Positions 53,211 through 62,526 of a stretch of 64,000 nucleotides of DNA are shown one piece after another; position 1 is the first letter of the stretch, and the number at the start of each line of letters is the position of its first letter. The stretch covers positions 4,278,001 to 4,342,000 of the forward strand of contig OZ242384.1 in NCBI GenBank assembly GCA_965208965.1. Reading direction: 5' to 3'. The notes under the pieces are model-generated. The model saw only the letters and a program-made list of their open reading frames with translations. It was not told the origin of the DNA and searched no databases. The position numbers were made by a program, and so were the translations under genes. Origin of the DNA: Bin5 sp965208965 (GTDB lineage: Bacteria; Chloroflexota; Anaerolineae; Caldilineales; Caldilineaceae).

Positions 53211-54284
53211 TCAGTCGGTTGCCTTTCCATCGCTTTCGGAGCTGGTTCCTTCGTCCTCCCCCTCTGGGTCCGAACTTGATGGGTGGGCCTCCGGCGGCCA
53301 GACCGTATCGTAACCGCGTCGTTGGCTTTTCGTTTCCTCCTGCTCGGCTGGCGTCTCTTCACTCTCCAATGCTACGACCCAGCGTCGCCAGGGGGCCTGC
53401 TGCCATTCAAGTCCCAGGCTTTCAAAGGACGGACGCGACTTGTCCATGTGGCGCTCGCCGAAAGTGCGAAGCCGAAGGCGGCGAGTCTTACCTTGCAGCG
53501 TTCCTGCCAGATTGGCGACAATCTGACGTTCCTCTTCGGTGCCCCACAGACTGGGAGGCGTGGCTAGAAGCAGGCGAAGTTCATCACGCCAGCGAAACTG
53601 CTGGACAAAACCGATTTCATTTTCCTCCCGAAGAATCAGGAAAACTTTAGAAGAGCGCAGAGTGCTGGAGTGAATGGAAGAGAGCAGTTCCGTCTCTTCC
53701 GGCGCTGTCTCGGGATAGACAGACGGCAGAAACTCTGCCATTTTCGCACCAAATCGGGCCGAAATCTGCGTTGTAATGCGAAGCCCTTCCGGCAGTGAAG
53801 GCGATTCTCTGAGAGGCAGGTCGCCCACCATCTGGAAGTTCTGGTAATCGGCCCAGCCGAGTCCGAGTTCTTCGAGAACTTGCGTGACTTCTGGTGGAGA
53901 GGCAGTCGCGAAGCCAAAGTAGAAATAGGGGTGGATCCCCTGGTCCTCCACGTGGTCCAATGCAGTGTCGATGAGGTCTGCGAAGTCCTCGCGATTGTCG
54001 CCTTCATCCAGTGGTTCAAGAAAAGCCCAGTCAAATGTACCTGCTGCATCGCCGTCGTATTGTACAATTACGAATCCGATGATGCTGTCGCCCTCCGTTG
54101 CCACAATCGTATCCATCTGCTTGCCCAGGAACCGAGGCCCGAACCAACGCAGAAACAGGAAACGCCGCCACCAACTTCCGGCGATTTCCTCCATACTACT
54201 GACATCGCTGGTTACGCCCGAAACCAGCAGTTTCAAGACCTCACGTATTTGTGCTGGTGTCGCTATACCAATCTCAATAGCCAT
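53211..54284 (-). CDS. GNAT-like acetyltransferase
   Basis: A 357-residue protein. The N-terminal half looks GNAT-like (IGIATPAQIREVLKLL, then TIVATEGDSIIGFVIVQYDG), but I do not see a clear R-x-x-G-x-G/A acetyl-CoA loop. The second half may be another divergent GNAT domain (EENEIGFVQQF). The last 40 residues are acidic and Ser-rich, an unstructured tail. Its start overlaps the end of the NUDIX gene by 11 bases, so the two are translated together. The function is only inferred. Confidence 0.6.
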   Translation of the reverse strand: MAIEIGIATPAQIREVLKLLVSGVTSDVSSMEEIAGSWWRRFLFLRWFGPRFLGKQMDTIVATEGDSIIGFVIVQYDGDAAGTFDWAFLEPLDEGDNREDFADLIDTALDHVEDQGIHPYFYFGFATASPPEVTQVLEELGLGWADYQNFQMVGDLPLRESPSLPEGLRITTQISARFGAKMAEFLPSVYPETAPEETELLSSIHSSTLRSSKVFLILREENEIGFVQQFRWRDELRLLLATPPSLWGTEEERQIVANLAGTLQGKTRRLRLRTFGERHMDKSRPSFESLGLEWQQAPWRRWVVALESEETPAEQEETKSQRRGYDTVWPPEAHPSSSDPEGEDEGTSSESDGKATD

Positions 54285-54843
54285 TCAAGTATTCCAAAGC
54301 AAGCTTTACGCAGTCCCGCTCTCCGTCGTACGCAAGTCGCCCAAGCGCGTCATCCGGCGAGGCCCATTCGACCTTTCGGACTTCCACACTTGCGTCAGAA
54401 AGAATACCTCCGACGACTCTCAGCAGATAGAAGTCCACCTTCTTGTAGACCCGCTCCGGCACCGCGCGGGCGTAGGTATCGAGATACTCGTAACGTACTG
54501 TCTTCAGGAAAGACTCGAATTCGGTCTCCAAGCCCGTTTCTTCCTCTACCTCTCGAAGAGCTGCGGTCAGAGGTTCCTCTGTAGGGTAGAGTCGTCCTTT
54601 GGGCAGCTGCCAGCGCCGGCACTCCTTGTCAGTGGCGATTAGCGCAACTTGGACCACCCTGCTTGCACTGACGTCACGCAAGCGATAGGCAACGCCGCCT
54701 GCAGAGTGAATGTGCCGAACGGTATAGCCGTTGGGTTGCTCTGTGCCGTTCCCGCGCTGACCGGCGGGCCGTTCACAGTTGCCTTGATCATTTTGCCCCG
54801 AAAACCTCTTTTCTTTCTGCGCATCGTCACGTTGAGACTTCAT
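54274..54843 (-). CDS. NUDIX hydrolase
   Basis: A 189-residue protein with the Nudix box GRLYPTEEPLTAALREVEEETGL, which binds Mg(II) and cleaves nucleoside diphosphate-linked compounds. The start is the ATG at 54843 with GGAAGAG six bases upstream. In-frame TTG and GTG just before it are less likely. About 45 residues at the N-terminus are charged and low in complexity, without a role visible from sequence. It is translationally coupled to the GNAT-like gene downstream. The substrate, such as a damaged nucleotide or NDP-sugar, is not predictable. Confidence 0.88.
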   Translation of the reverse strand: MKSQRDDAQKEKRFSGQNDQGNCERPAGQRGNGTEQPNGYTVRHIHSAGGVAYRLRDVSASRVVQVALIATDKECRRWQLPKGRLYPTEEPLTAALREVEEETGLETEFESFLKTVRYEYLDTYARAVPERVYKKVDFYLLRVVGGILSDASVEVRKVEWASPDDALGRLAYDGERDCVKLALEYLNGY

Positions 54844-54948
54844 CAACACTCTTCCAATAAAAGGTGAACCAGACTCGTAAAGTAAGTGGACCGTCAGGAC
54901 GGCAGTTTCTAGGCTTGGCGCCGTTGTCGTACCAAAGGATTCGAATTG

Positions 54949-55512
54949 TCAGCCCGTGTCGCGCACATCAGGGGGGCTCGCTGGCAGGCCGCCTTCGGCG
55001 ATGCTAGCGGCCAGTCCGCGGGCCACCTGTTCCCAGTTATCGGGCGGAAACTGTACAAGTTGACGCGGCAGGAGCGAAGGCGTTGTAAACGTCAGTGCGC
55101 CCACCAACTCGGCCAAGGACCACACATTGCGGGCGCGTGCAAGAACGACGTGAATCTCCATCCATTTGGAGATTAGCACAAGCCATTGGGCCAGGGATTC
55201 GCCTGCGCCGACAGCAGGCATCGCAACAGGGGCGTCAGCAACAAACCGAAATGCGACGCCTCCGTCCTGGTCAATCCACAGGCGATGAGGGATCACCGGC
55301 CCCGGTGACACACGAGCAGTGGTCCAACGCGCAAATTGGTTGTGCAGGCTCGAGATGAGTGGAGGGTTCAGCCACGCCACCGCCGTCGCGATTGGTCGGC
55401 TATGTGGAGGATGGATGGGAGATGTCTTCAGCGAACTATCGTCTTCGTACCAGTACCACATGGCTATGGCTGCGCTCTGTTTTTCGAGTGGGACGATACG
55501 TCCTCCTGACAC
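54949..55512 (-). CDS. Hypothetical protein
   Basis: A 187-residue frame from GTG 55512, or 170 residues from ATG 55461, which I slightly favour. I do not recognise it. It has a Trp-rich beginning (MWYWYEDD), a region with an alternating beta pattern (PHRLWIDQDGGVAFRFV) and a helical C-terminal part (SLAQWLVLISKWMEIHVVLARARNVWSLAELVG). No competing gene lies on the other strand and the composition looks coding. It is upstream of the NUDIX gene on the same strand. Confidence 0.5.
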   Translation of the reverse strand: MSGGRIVPLEKQSAAIAMWYWYEDDSSLKTSPIHPPHSRPIATAVAWLNPPLISSLHNQFARWTTARVSPGPVIPHRLWIDQDGGVAFRFVADAPVAMPAVGAGESLAQWLVLISKWMEIHVVLARARNVWSLAELVGALTFTTPSLLPRQLVQFPPDNWEQVARGLAASIAEGGLPASPPDVRDTG

Positions 55513-55947
55513 GGAGTTGCGCTACCCTGGCGGTCGCAATGGGCCGCAGCGGGACGGACTCTTCGGTCCCGGGACTCGCCCTCGATGGCTGCCCTGTCTA
55601 AAGCGTGTCGTGCTTGAGAGACAAGCGTTCCCTTGTCATTTGGAAACATGAATTGGCACGAATCATATCACAGTCGTTGGATTTTCGCAGACTGACTGGT
55701 CTGAGTAGAGGAGTCCCATAACCCATTTGACGAATGCTGATTCTGCATTTCTGCCCCGATACAGAGACTTCGCTTTCCCGTTCCGTGACTGAGATATTTG
55801 GATCCGCAGGCTGACCGCGAAGCAACGAGCGAGAAGAGGTTCTGCCATGCATATGAAACTGTTAAGAGTTGGCGAGGTGTTTGTCATAAGGTATGATTCA
55901 GCCGCTGTACATGAGAATTTCAGGTCCGAACAGAAGAGGAAGAAATC
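55513..55947. other. Intergenic region upstream of rnd
   Basis: 435 bases between divergent genes, without a convincing gene. Frames on both strands exist (for example 55663-56049 minus) but run into rnd in antisense and have no family resemblance. The only clear signal is the promoter at 55869-55897. Confidence 0.5.
55869..55897 (+). promoter_or_regulatory. Predicted sigma-70-type promoter of rnd
   Basis: TTGGCG and TATGAT are separated by 17 bases, matching 4 and 5 of 6 consensus positions. The expected leader is about 45 bases. Confidence 0.5.
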
Positions 55948-57171
55948 TTGGAAGTGACTCGTCCACGACGAACGAAGAAGCGGCCACAAGCAATCGCTCC
56001 ACCTAAGTTGGTGCAGTCCACCGCCGAATTTGGGCAATTTCTGCGGCATGTTTCCGTTCAGCCCTGGCTGGCGCTTGATACAGAGAGCGACAGCCTCTTT
56101 CGCTATGCACCTCGCGTCTGTTTGATTCAGATCACTGCTCCAGCGTCAGCGGTAGGGCCGCAATCGTTGCCAGACCCGGCAAATGTTGTCGACTTTCTGA
56201 TCGATCCTTTGCGGTTGAAGAATCTCTCAAACCTTGGAGATGTCCTTGCGGACGGCGCCTCTGAGGTAATTCTCCATGCGGCTGAAAACGACATTCTGAC
56301 GCTTCAAAGGGACTTTGACTTCCGTCTGCGGAAGATCTACGACACGCAACTGGCTGCTCGGATCCTGGGGAGGCAGGGGATTGGACTGGCTAAAGTGCTG
56401 CACGAAGAGTTCGGGGTCGTCAGCGACAAAAAAATGCAGCGTACGAATTGGGGTCAGCGGCCATTGACCCAGCCGCAGTTGACTTACGCACAGATCGATA
56501 CCCATTACCTCCCTGCCCTGCGAGCCCGCCAGATCAGGAGCTTGGAAGAGGCTGGACGCTGGGAAGAAGCGCTGGCCGCGTTTCGGATGCTGGAAGAAAT
56601 CAGATTCAGTCCGCCGGAGCCGCGCGCCTTCTGGCAGATGAAGCAGATCCGTTCAGTTGAAGAGAGAGACTTGGGTGTCTTGCAGGCAGTATGGGAATGG
56701 CGAGAGAGCTTTGCACAGCAGGTCGACAGGCCACCATTCAAGGTCCTGGGAGAGAATGCCTTGGTCTATCTTTCGCAGAAGCGGCCGCGAACTCTGGCTT
56801 CACTCAAGGCCGTCCCAGGGTTGAGTGAACGGCAAGTCAGATGGTTCGGAAGGGAACTATTGGCGGCAGTCCGTGATGGTGAGCAACAGCCTGCGCCCCA
56901 GCGACCTGCTTCGAATCGGAAGACGGATACTGTTCTCACCGCAGCGGGGAAGAAGCGCTATGAAGCCTTGCGCCAGTGGCGGACAAAAACTGCCGTAGCG
57001 CGCGGCGTCGATCCCGATATCGTCTTCAGCAATGAGACATTGCAGCAGATTTCAGCTTGTCGGCCTGCAACACTGGCCGAGCTGGAGAAGATTCCTTCGG
57101 TGGGAAGGTGGAAGGCGCAAACCTACGGGGCGAAACTCTTCAGACTCCTCAGGAACGGTCACGAATCTTGA
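55948..57171 (+). CDS. rnd: Ribonuclease D
   Basis: A 407-residue 3'-5' exoribonuclease that trims tRNA and other small RNA precursors. The DEDDy exonuclease domain (about 15-190) shows Asp and Glu in ALDTESDSLF, Asp in ILHAAENDIL, and Tyr/Asp in YAQIDTHYL. Two HRDC domains follow (about 225-305 and 330-405). The start is TTG 55948, with AAGAGGAAG upstream. GTG 55954 is a near alternative. The length and both HRDC domains agree with the family. It converges with ftsH, 91 bases away. Confidence 0.9.
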   Translation: MEVTRPRRTKKRPQAIAPPKLVQSTAEFGQFLRHVSVQPWLALDTESDSLFRYAPRVCLIQITAPASAVGPQSLPDPANVVDFLIDPLRLKNLSNLGDVLADGASEVILHAAENDILTLQRDFDFRLRKIYDTQLAARILGRQGIGLAKVLHEEFGVVSDKKMQRTNWGQRPLTQPQLTYAQIDTHYLPALRARQIRSLEEAGRWEEALAAFRMLEEIRFSPPEPRAFWQMKQIRSVEERDLGVLQAVWEWRESFAQQVDRPPFKVLGENALVYLSQKRPRTLASLKAVPGLSERQVRWFGRELLAAVRDGEQQPAPQRPASNRKTDTVLTAAGKKRYEALRQWRTKTAVARGVDPDIVFSNETLQQISACRPATLAELEKIPSVGRWKAQTYGAKLFRLLRNGHES

Positions 57172-57262
57172 CAGGCGAGGAAACTACATCACGCGCCGAA
57201 ACAACTGAGGTGGTTTCAACCTTTGAGGGCAGGGATAGGGCCAGCCATTTGCCGTGTGAATT

Positions 57263-59128
57263 TCAGGCCGGTTGAAGCGCAAGCGGATTTGGTACGCCGT
57301 CCGTGCCGACATTTCCTTCGAAGACTTCGACGAACTCTTCCTCTTCCAACGTTTCGCGGTCCAGGAGCGCCTCTGACACCGCGTCCAATTGCAAACGATG
57401 AATTCTGAGAATGTTTCGAACACGGTCGTGCTGTTCATTCACTATTCTCTGCACTTCGCTGTCTAACGCCTCCGCGACCTCTTCGCTGTAATCGCGTTGC
57501 TCGGTCAGTTCCCTTCCCAGAAACGGGTTTTCCTCCTGGCTTCCAATCTGGAGGGGTCCCATTCTGTCACTCATTCCATACTTCATTACCATGGCCCGCG
57601 CCATTCGCGTAATCTGTTGAATGTCGTCGCTGGCTCCGTTTGAAATGTCTCCAAAGACAATTTCCTCAGCCACACGCCCTCCGAGCCCCACCGCGATGCG
57701 GTCAACGAAGTAGGAACGCGGCAACAGATAGCGATCACGCTCTGGCACTGTCAGTGTTACACCGCCAGACATGCCTCGAGGTATGATTGATACCTTTCTC
57801 AGCGGATCTGCACCTTTTACTACATGTGCAATGATGGCGTGGCCTGACTCATGGTACGCCACGACGCGTCGTTCTCGGTCAGTTATGAGTCGGCTGCGGC
57901 GCTCGGGCCCTCCCATCGCGATCCGCTCAATCGACTCCTGCATCTCCGTCATGGCAATGGTGCGCCGGTTTCGCCGTGCAGCCAGAATCGCGGCTTCATT
58001 GACCAGATTCTCCAGGTCTGCGCCAACAAAGCCGGGCGTCTGACGAGCAATCAAGTCCAGGTTCACGTTCTGATCAAGGGGCTTTCCCTTGACATGGACG
58101 TCAAGGATGGCGCGTCGGCCCTCAAGGTCGGGCCGGTCCATGGTGACTCGCCGATCAAAGCGGCCGGGCCGCAGCAGGGCAGGATCGAGGATGTCCGGGC
58201 GGTTGGTAGCTGCAACCAGAATGACGTTGGTATCCGTCCCGAATCCGTCCATCTCAACGAGGATCTGATTCAGAGTCTGCTCGCGCTCATCGTGGGAGCC
58301 GCCCAGTCCGGTGCCGCGATAGCGCCCGACGGCGTCGATTTCGTCGATAAAGACGATGCAAGGGCTGTTGCGCTTTGCCTGCTCGAACAGGTCGCGCACG
58401 CGGCTGGCGCCTACGCCCACGAACATTTCGACAAATTCAGAACCGCTTATGCTGAAGAAGGGCACTCCGGCCTCGCCCGAGACTGCCTTGGCCATCAACG
58501 TTTTTCCCGTGCCGGGCGGACCTACCAGTAGTACACCCTTGGGGATGCGGGCGCCAAGCGCAATGAATTTCTGCGGCTCTTTCAGGAATTCAACAATCTC
58601 TTCCAGCTCCTGCTTTGCTTCATCCGCACCGGCCACATCGCTGAAGGTGACGGTAGGCCGGTCCCCCACAAACATGCGAGCTTTACTCTTTCCAAAGGAA
58701 AGAGCCTGATTGTTGCCGCTCTGGCTTTGACGAAAGAGGAAGAGAAAGAGGCCGGCGATCAGAATCAGAGGCAGAAGGTTTATGATCAGGGCAAACCAGT
58801 TGCCCGAATTTGATGGGGGCTGGACGTTTATTTCGACCTGGGATAGCCTTTCCTCGGAGACGCCCATGCCTTCCAATGTTCGGGTTAAAGCGACTCCCTC
58901 TTCCTTGCGGCTGGCGAGAGGTTGTTCACTGCCCTGCGAATAGAGTTGCAACCTTTCGCCGCGGACATCTATACGGGCAACTTCGCCGCGTTCGATCTGC
59001 CTGGCGACATCGCTTAGGCTGACGCTTTGGGGCCTCTCATTGGGGCCGTAGACATTCAGGAACAGGGCGGCGGCAGCCACCAGGATCAGCAGATAGACGA
59101 AGGCGTTTCGAGTCCAGTTTCCGCTCAC
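57263..59128 (-). CDS. ftsH: ATP-dependent zinc metalloprotease FtsH
   Basis: A 621-residue membrane protease that degrades unfolded and regulatory membrane proteins. There are two N-terminal helices (about 8-25 and 110-130) flanking a short outer domain. The AAA domain has Walker A GPPGTGKT, Walker B IVFIDEIDAVGR and the second region of homology (VILVAATNRPDILDPALLRPGRFDRR). The zinc site is HESGH (about residue 430) with a later Asp. The start is GTG at 59128 with GAGGAGAC upstream. Length is normal. It is monocistronic here, and an inverted repeat lies upstream. Confidence 0.97.
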   Translation of the reverse strand: MSGNWTRNAFVYLLILVAAAALFLNVYGPNERPQSVSLSDVARQIERGEVARIDVRGERLQLYSQGSEQPLASRKEEGVALTRTLEGMGVSEERLSQVEINVQPPSNSGNWFALIINLLPLILIAGLFLFLFRQSQSGNNQALSFGKSKARMFVGDRPTVTFSDVAGADEAKQELEEIVEFLKEPQKFIALGARIPKGVLLVGPPGTGKTLMAKAVSGEAGVPFFSISGSEFVEMFVGVGASRVRDLFEQAKRNSPCIVFIDEIDAVGRYRGTGLGGSHDEREQTLNQILVEMDGFGTDTNVILVAATNRPDILDPALLRPGRFDRRVTMDRPDLEGRRAILDVHVKGKPLDQNVNLDLIARQTPGFVGADLENLVNEAAILAARRNRRTIAMTEMQESIERIAMGGPERRSRLITDRERRVVAYHESGHAIIAHVVKGADPLRKVSIIPRGMSGGVTLTVPERDRYLLPRSYFVDRIAVGLGGRVAEEIVFGDISNGASDDIQQITRMARAMVMKYGMSDRMGPLQIGSQEENPFLGRELTEQRDYSEEVAEALDSEVQRIVNEQHDRVRNILRIHRLQLDAVSEALLDRETLEEEEFVEVFEGNVGTDGVPNPLALQPA

Positions 59129-59173
59129 AAAGTCTCCTCAGCAATCAGAATCCAATGCAGTGGGAGTATATCA

Positions 59174-59219
59174 TAGAGGCTCCTCATTCATGAAGTATCG
59201 CCGATTGGACGAGCCTCTA
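59174..59219. promoter_or_regulatory. Inverted repeat in the ftsH upstream region
   Basis: A perfect 9-bp pair, TAGAGGCTC (59174-59182) and GAGCCTCTA (59211-59219), 28 bases apart, 45-90 bases upstream of the ftsH start. On the minus strand the arm next to ftsH runs into TATGATATACT, a plausible -10 region, so a bound protein could block the promoter. It does not match the CIRCE heat-shock operator. Confidence 0.4.
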
Positions 59220-59338
59220 CTGTTTGCCGGATTCCCATTTAAACTTCAACGCGGACGAGAAGCGATCTCATTGTGAAGTCAGGCCTGGCTTTGGGCAGCC
59301 TACCACCGCAGTTTTCGACATTTCGTTACAGACTGAAG

Positions 59339-60319
59339 TCAAGCGGGAATTTCACCCAAAGATCTCTCGTCTTGACTGACGTATTCGGCGACTGGACTCT
59401 CGACACGTCCGTAGCCGCTCCAAATCTTGAATCCCAGAAGTGCCAGCAACTCCGGAGTTGCCTCTGCCAGCATCTCGGAGCGGGAGCCAATCGTGAAATT
59501 CTCCTGGGGACGGAACTGTGGTCCACAGAAGGTGGTGAGCAGCCCGTAACGATTACCGGAACTGACATTCGCGCCGGTTCCGTGCCAGAGCCTGCCATCG
59601 AAAATCATAGCGGCGCCTGCCTTTCCCTCTGCCGCCAGGATTTCCCCTTCGCCGTCATTTGCCCGCGGGGGGCGGCCTCGAAGGTGGCTGCCGGGTACGA
59701 AGCGAGTGCCACCGTTTTCGGCGCTAAAATCATTCAGCATCCACATCACGTTGACACATACACAAGGCGCGATCATCTCGGGCGCCCCTTCTCCCTTCAG
59801 ATTTGGGCGATCGCGAGTAATCGAACCAACCGGCAGGGGTGAAGGCTCTCGGTCTACAGGGTGGGGCATCCACCATTGGTCGGTATGCAGGTTCATGGCG
59901 ACGCCGCCCGGTTTGGCAATATTGGCAGAGTAACTTGACAAAAGGTATTCTTCGCCCAAAACATGGTCGACAATGGCGCGCACGTTTTCTGTGAAAAGTA
60001 TCTGGCGGAAGATCCGGCCTTTGTTTACCAGCATCCACACACGCTGATTCACGCCGCCTGCCGAGGCCGTATAGGCCCTCTGTTTGGGGCGTCCCTTCCC
60101 GTCCGTAAATGCGCCCCACTGTTGTTTCGGGCCGCCGTCTTCGAAGGCCGCCCCCTGCTCCAGTTCCGCGGCAGCCTGTTCCTTCAACCTTGCCAGGGCG
60201 GCGGCCACGACCTCCGGTTCGAGAGCATTGGCAATTAGGCAGTAGCCATGTTCAAGTATGTCGGACTTCGCCTGTTGCATGTCACTTGTTGCTTTGGGCA
60301 GAAGAAGAGTGGATTGCAT
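59339..60319 (-). CDS. Phytanoyl-CoA dioxygenase family protein
   Basis: A 326-residue PhyH oxygenase. The ATG is preceded by GGAGG. The H-x-D pair is in NLHTDQWWMPHP, and the distal His in LWHGTGANVS with the following Arg in GNRYGLLTTF. A Trp/Met/Pro-rich segment after the first ligands (TDQWWMPHPVDREPSPLPVG) likely lines the substrate site. This fifth PhyH protein of the window lies apart from the others and is divergent from a membrane gene. The substrate is unknown. Confidence 0.9.
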   Translation of the reverse strand: MQSTLLLPKATSDMQQAKSDILEHGYCLIANALEPEVVAAALARLKEQAAAELEQGAAFEDGGPKQQWGAFTDGKGRPKQRAYTASAGGVNQRVWMLVNKGRIFRQILFTENVRAIVDHVLGEEYLLSSYSANIAKPGGVAMNLHTDQWWMPHPVDREPSPLPVGSITRDRPNLKGEGAPEMIAPCVCVNVMWMLNDFSAENGGTRFVPGSHLRGRPPRANDGEGEILAAEGKAGAAMIFDGRLWHGTGANVSSGNRYGLLTTFCGPQFRPQENFTIGSRSEMLAEATPELLALLGFKIWSGYGRVESPVAEYVSQDERSLGEIPA

Positions 60320-60489
60320 TGGATACCTCCAGACAGGACCGTTTCTGGTACTCTAATTCATTTTCGCCAGTACGGCAACGCTCTTAGCGCCGATTGTAAG
60401 TCAGCGGCAAGGACAGCCAGTGCAATACAGGCCCACCTTCGGCCCATTGGGGCCGGCCCAAACTGTTTCGAGCGTGTGATTTGCTGTGC

Positions 60490-60495
60490 TAGAAT
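60490..60495 (+). promoter_or_regulatory. -10-like box immediately before an antiporter-like gene
   Basis: TAGAAT (5 of 6) ends 8 bases before the ATG at 60504. No ribosome site is seen before that ATG, so a leaderless transcript is plausible, as for the SNF2 gene. The -35 region is weak (TTTCGA or TTCGAG). Confidence 0.3.
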
Positions 60496-60503
60496 GGTCT
60501 GAT

Positions 60504-62330
60504 ATGGACGTCTTCACCTTCTCTTGGACAGCACTGATAGTCCCCGTCGGTCCTCCACTTGTCCTGACTTTGGGCAGCATCGTTCTGTGGATCATGGGCC
60601 GTTTTGTACGTCCAGGCGCAAGATGGCACGCTCTTGGAAGCGCGACCGGTATCCTGAGTGCGATTGCCCTCCTTTTTTGGGGACTGGCTGCGGCGATGAC
60701 AGTGGCGCTGCGCGTTCAACCAACTGCCCCAGCACTCAGTATTCCCTGGCAGCCATTCTTCTCACCCGGCGCCGATCTATTGTGGGTGAGCAACGGCTGG
60801 AACTGGTACGTCTCCTGTCTTGTACTACTACTCGGCGGAGGCGGGCTGCTATTCAGCGGTGTTTCCGGTCAGCGGGCGGAACAGAGTTCTGTCGAGAACT
60901 GGCATGGAAGGGCGTTGACGCTTGCCCTTTCATTGAATGCGATTTCCAGCGCCCTTTTCTTCGTCAGCAGCGGAAACCTCCTTACCGTAACACTGATGTG
61001 GGTCGTAATGGACCTATTTGTCATTGCCCGCAGCGCAGTAGTGCCTGAAGGTCCAGGGCCATCGCCTACCCGCCAGTTTCAGGGTCTGAGCATGATGGGA
61101 GCGCTGTTGCTGTTGATAGGACTGCTTCCGGCCGGTCAAGGAGGGCCTGCCGAACTCTTGGCAGGGGGCCGTCTGCCCCAAGAGACTGTAATTCTCATGC
61201 TGATTGCCGGCGTCATCCGGGCCGGTGTATATCCTCTTCATTTGTGGCTTTTGCCGCAACGAGGGGAACGGCTGTATATGCCGGACCGCCTAATCGACCA
61301 GATGCCGCCGGCGCTCTGCGGACTGTGGCTGCTGGGCTGGTCGAGCGGCCTGGCAGGAGAAGAGCTTCTTGCACGCCCTGAAATCGCTGCGCTCGCACTG
61401 TTTGGTCTTCTTGGCTCGGCTATCGCAACATTCACCACCACGACCAGGCAAGAACACACGACTTTCGTACTGGTTACCGCGGTAGGCATTGCCGGCCTGA
61501 CGAGCATCTTGTCTGAGATCCGAGGGCCAGCAGCAGTTCTGTGGCCCACGACGACCTTCGCATTAGGTGGGGGCCTCTGGTTGATAGGTGAACGGATCTG
61601 GCGGGCGTGGCACTGGCAGATTCCTATCAGCGTAGGGGTACTGGCCCTCGTGGGCGTACCTTTTACTCCGGGATTTCTGACGCAATCCGTGGTTGCGCAG
61701 TTGCTGGTTGTAGGTGGCTGCACAGACGACAGCGCACTTTGCGGGAAACTGGGGGCCCTGATGTGGCCCCTCTTTGCCGCATATATTGTCACACAGATGA
61801 TTTACGTCTCCTCTCTTTTGCGCAGTTGGGACGGTGAGCCCGACGGATCAGTTTGGGAACTGAGGCCGAATGCGTGGATTATTGGCAGACTGCTTGTATA
61901 TGTTGTTGTTCTCGCCATTCCGCTGGCAACCGCCGGCCTGTTTCCGGAGATGATGACCAATCTTGCAAACCTTCCGGACGCCATTCCGCGCGGCGCAGGG
62001 AACCCTCCCAGCGCGGTTGCGAGTTGGCAGGTCTGGTTGACTTTGGCAGGCCCGCTCACATTGGGTATCGGCCTTGCCATCGCCCGCACACAAGTCAGAG
62101 AGTATTTGAGCGCAAATGGAACTAGATCTGGTACATTGCCGACACTTCGGGCGTGGTCGAGCCGGGTAGCCCGACTGGCAACCCTGGACTGGATTTCGGG
62201 GCTGACCAGGTGGGGAACAGGCAGAATGGGCGCCGTTTGGGATGTTGGTCTGGAGATTGTCGAAGGGACGGGCCATATGGGGTGGGTTGTCGTCTTCGGT
62301 ATCATTGGTTATCTGTTGTTCAGCATATAG
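60504..62330 (+). CDS. Divergent proton-translocating antiporter-like membrane subunit (NuoL/M/N, HyfB type)
   Basis: A 608-residue integral membrane protein with about 14 helices, resembling the antiporter-like subunits of complex I and group 4 hydrogenases. The helix-7 region reads GVIRAGVYPLHLWLLPQ, aligning with the family's K-x-x-x-x-P-x-H block but with Arg in place of the conserved Lys. The following SALIHAATMV-like segment is missing. In helix 5 the W-E-G pattern reads WVVMDL, so the key Glu is absent too. The start is set at ATG 60504. GTG 60486 would add six residues. It is the first of three membrane genes on this strand. Confidence 0.8.
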   Translation: MDVFTFSWTALIVPVGPPLVLTLGSIVLWIMGRFVRPGARWHALGSATGILSAIALLFWGLAAAMTVALRVQPTAPALSIPWQPFFSPGADLLWVSNGWNWYVSCLVLLLGGGGLLFSGVSGQRAEQSSVENWHGRALTLALSLNAISSALFFVSSGNLLTVTLMWVVMDLFVIARSAVVPEGPGPSPTRQFQGLSMMGALLLLIGLLPAGQGGPAELLAGGRLPQETVILMLIAGVIRAGVYPLHLWLLPQRGERLYMPDRLIDQMPPALCGLWLLGWSSGLAGEELLARPEIAALALFGLLGSAIATFTTTTRQEHTTFVLVTAVGIAGLTSILSEIRGPAAVLWPTTTFALGGGLWLIGERIWRAWHWQIPISVGVLALVGVPFTPGFLTQSVVAQLLVVGGCTDDSALCGKLGALMWPLFAAYIVTQMIYVSSLLRSWDGEPDGSVWELRPNAWIIGRLLVYVVVLAIPLATAGLFPEMMTNLANLPDAIPRGAGNPPSAVASWQVWLTLAGPLTLGIGLAIARTQVREYLSANGTRSGTLPTLRAWSSRVARLATLDWISGLTRWGTGRMGAVWDVGLEIVEGTGHMGWVVVFGIIGYLLFSI

Positions 62331-62526
62331 ACCAGGCCGCTGCAGTGACAGGAGTGTTTTGCACCAGATTGGAAGCGCTTTAGAACCCTGGGTCCAGGGC
62401 CCCTTGAATTCCCATGGTAGAGTGAGGATCCCAAGAGTCTTCTCTGACCGGTAAAATGGGCGATCGACTCCAGAGGGTCTCCGGTGATAGCAGTAGCAGT
62501 GTGATCGAATAGAACGAGTTAAGCGA

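Noticed and set aside
55663..56049. A 128-codon minus-strand frame upstream of rnd
   Set aside because: It runs antisense through the rnd start and promoter, with no family resemblance.
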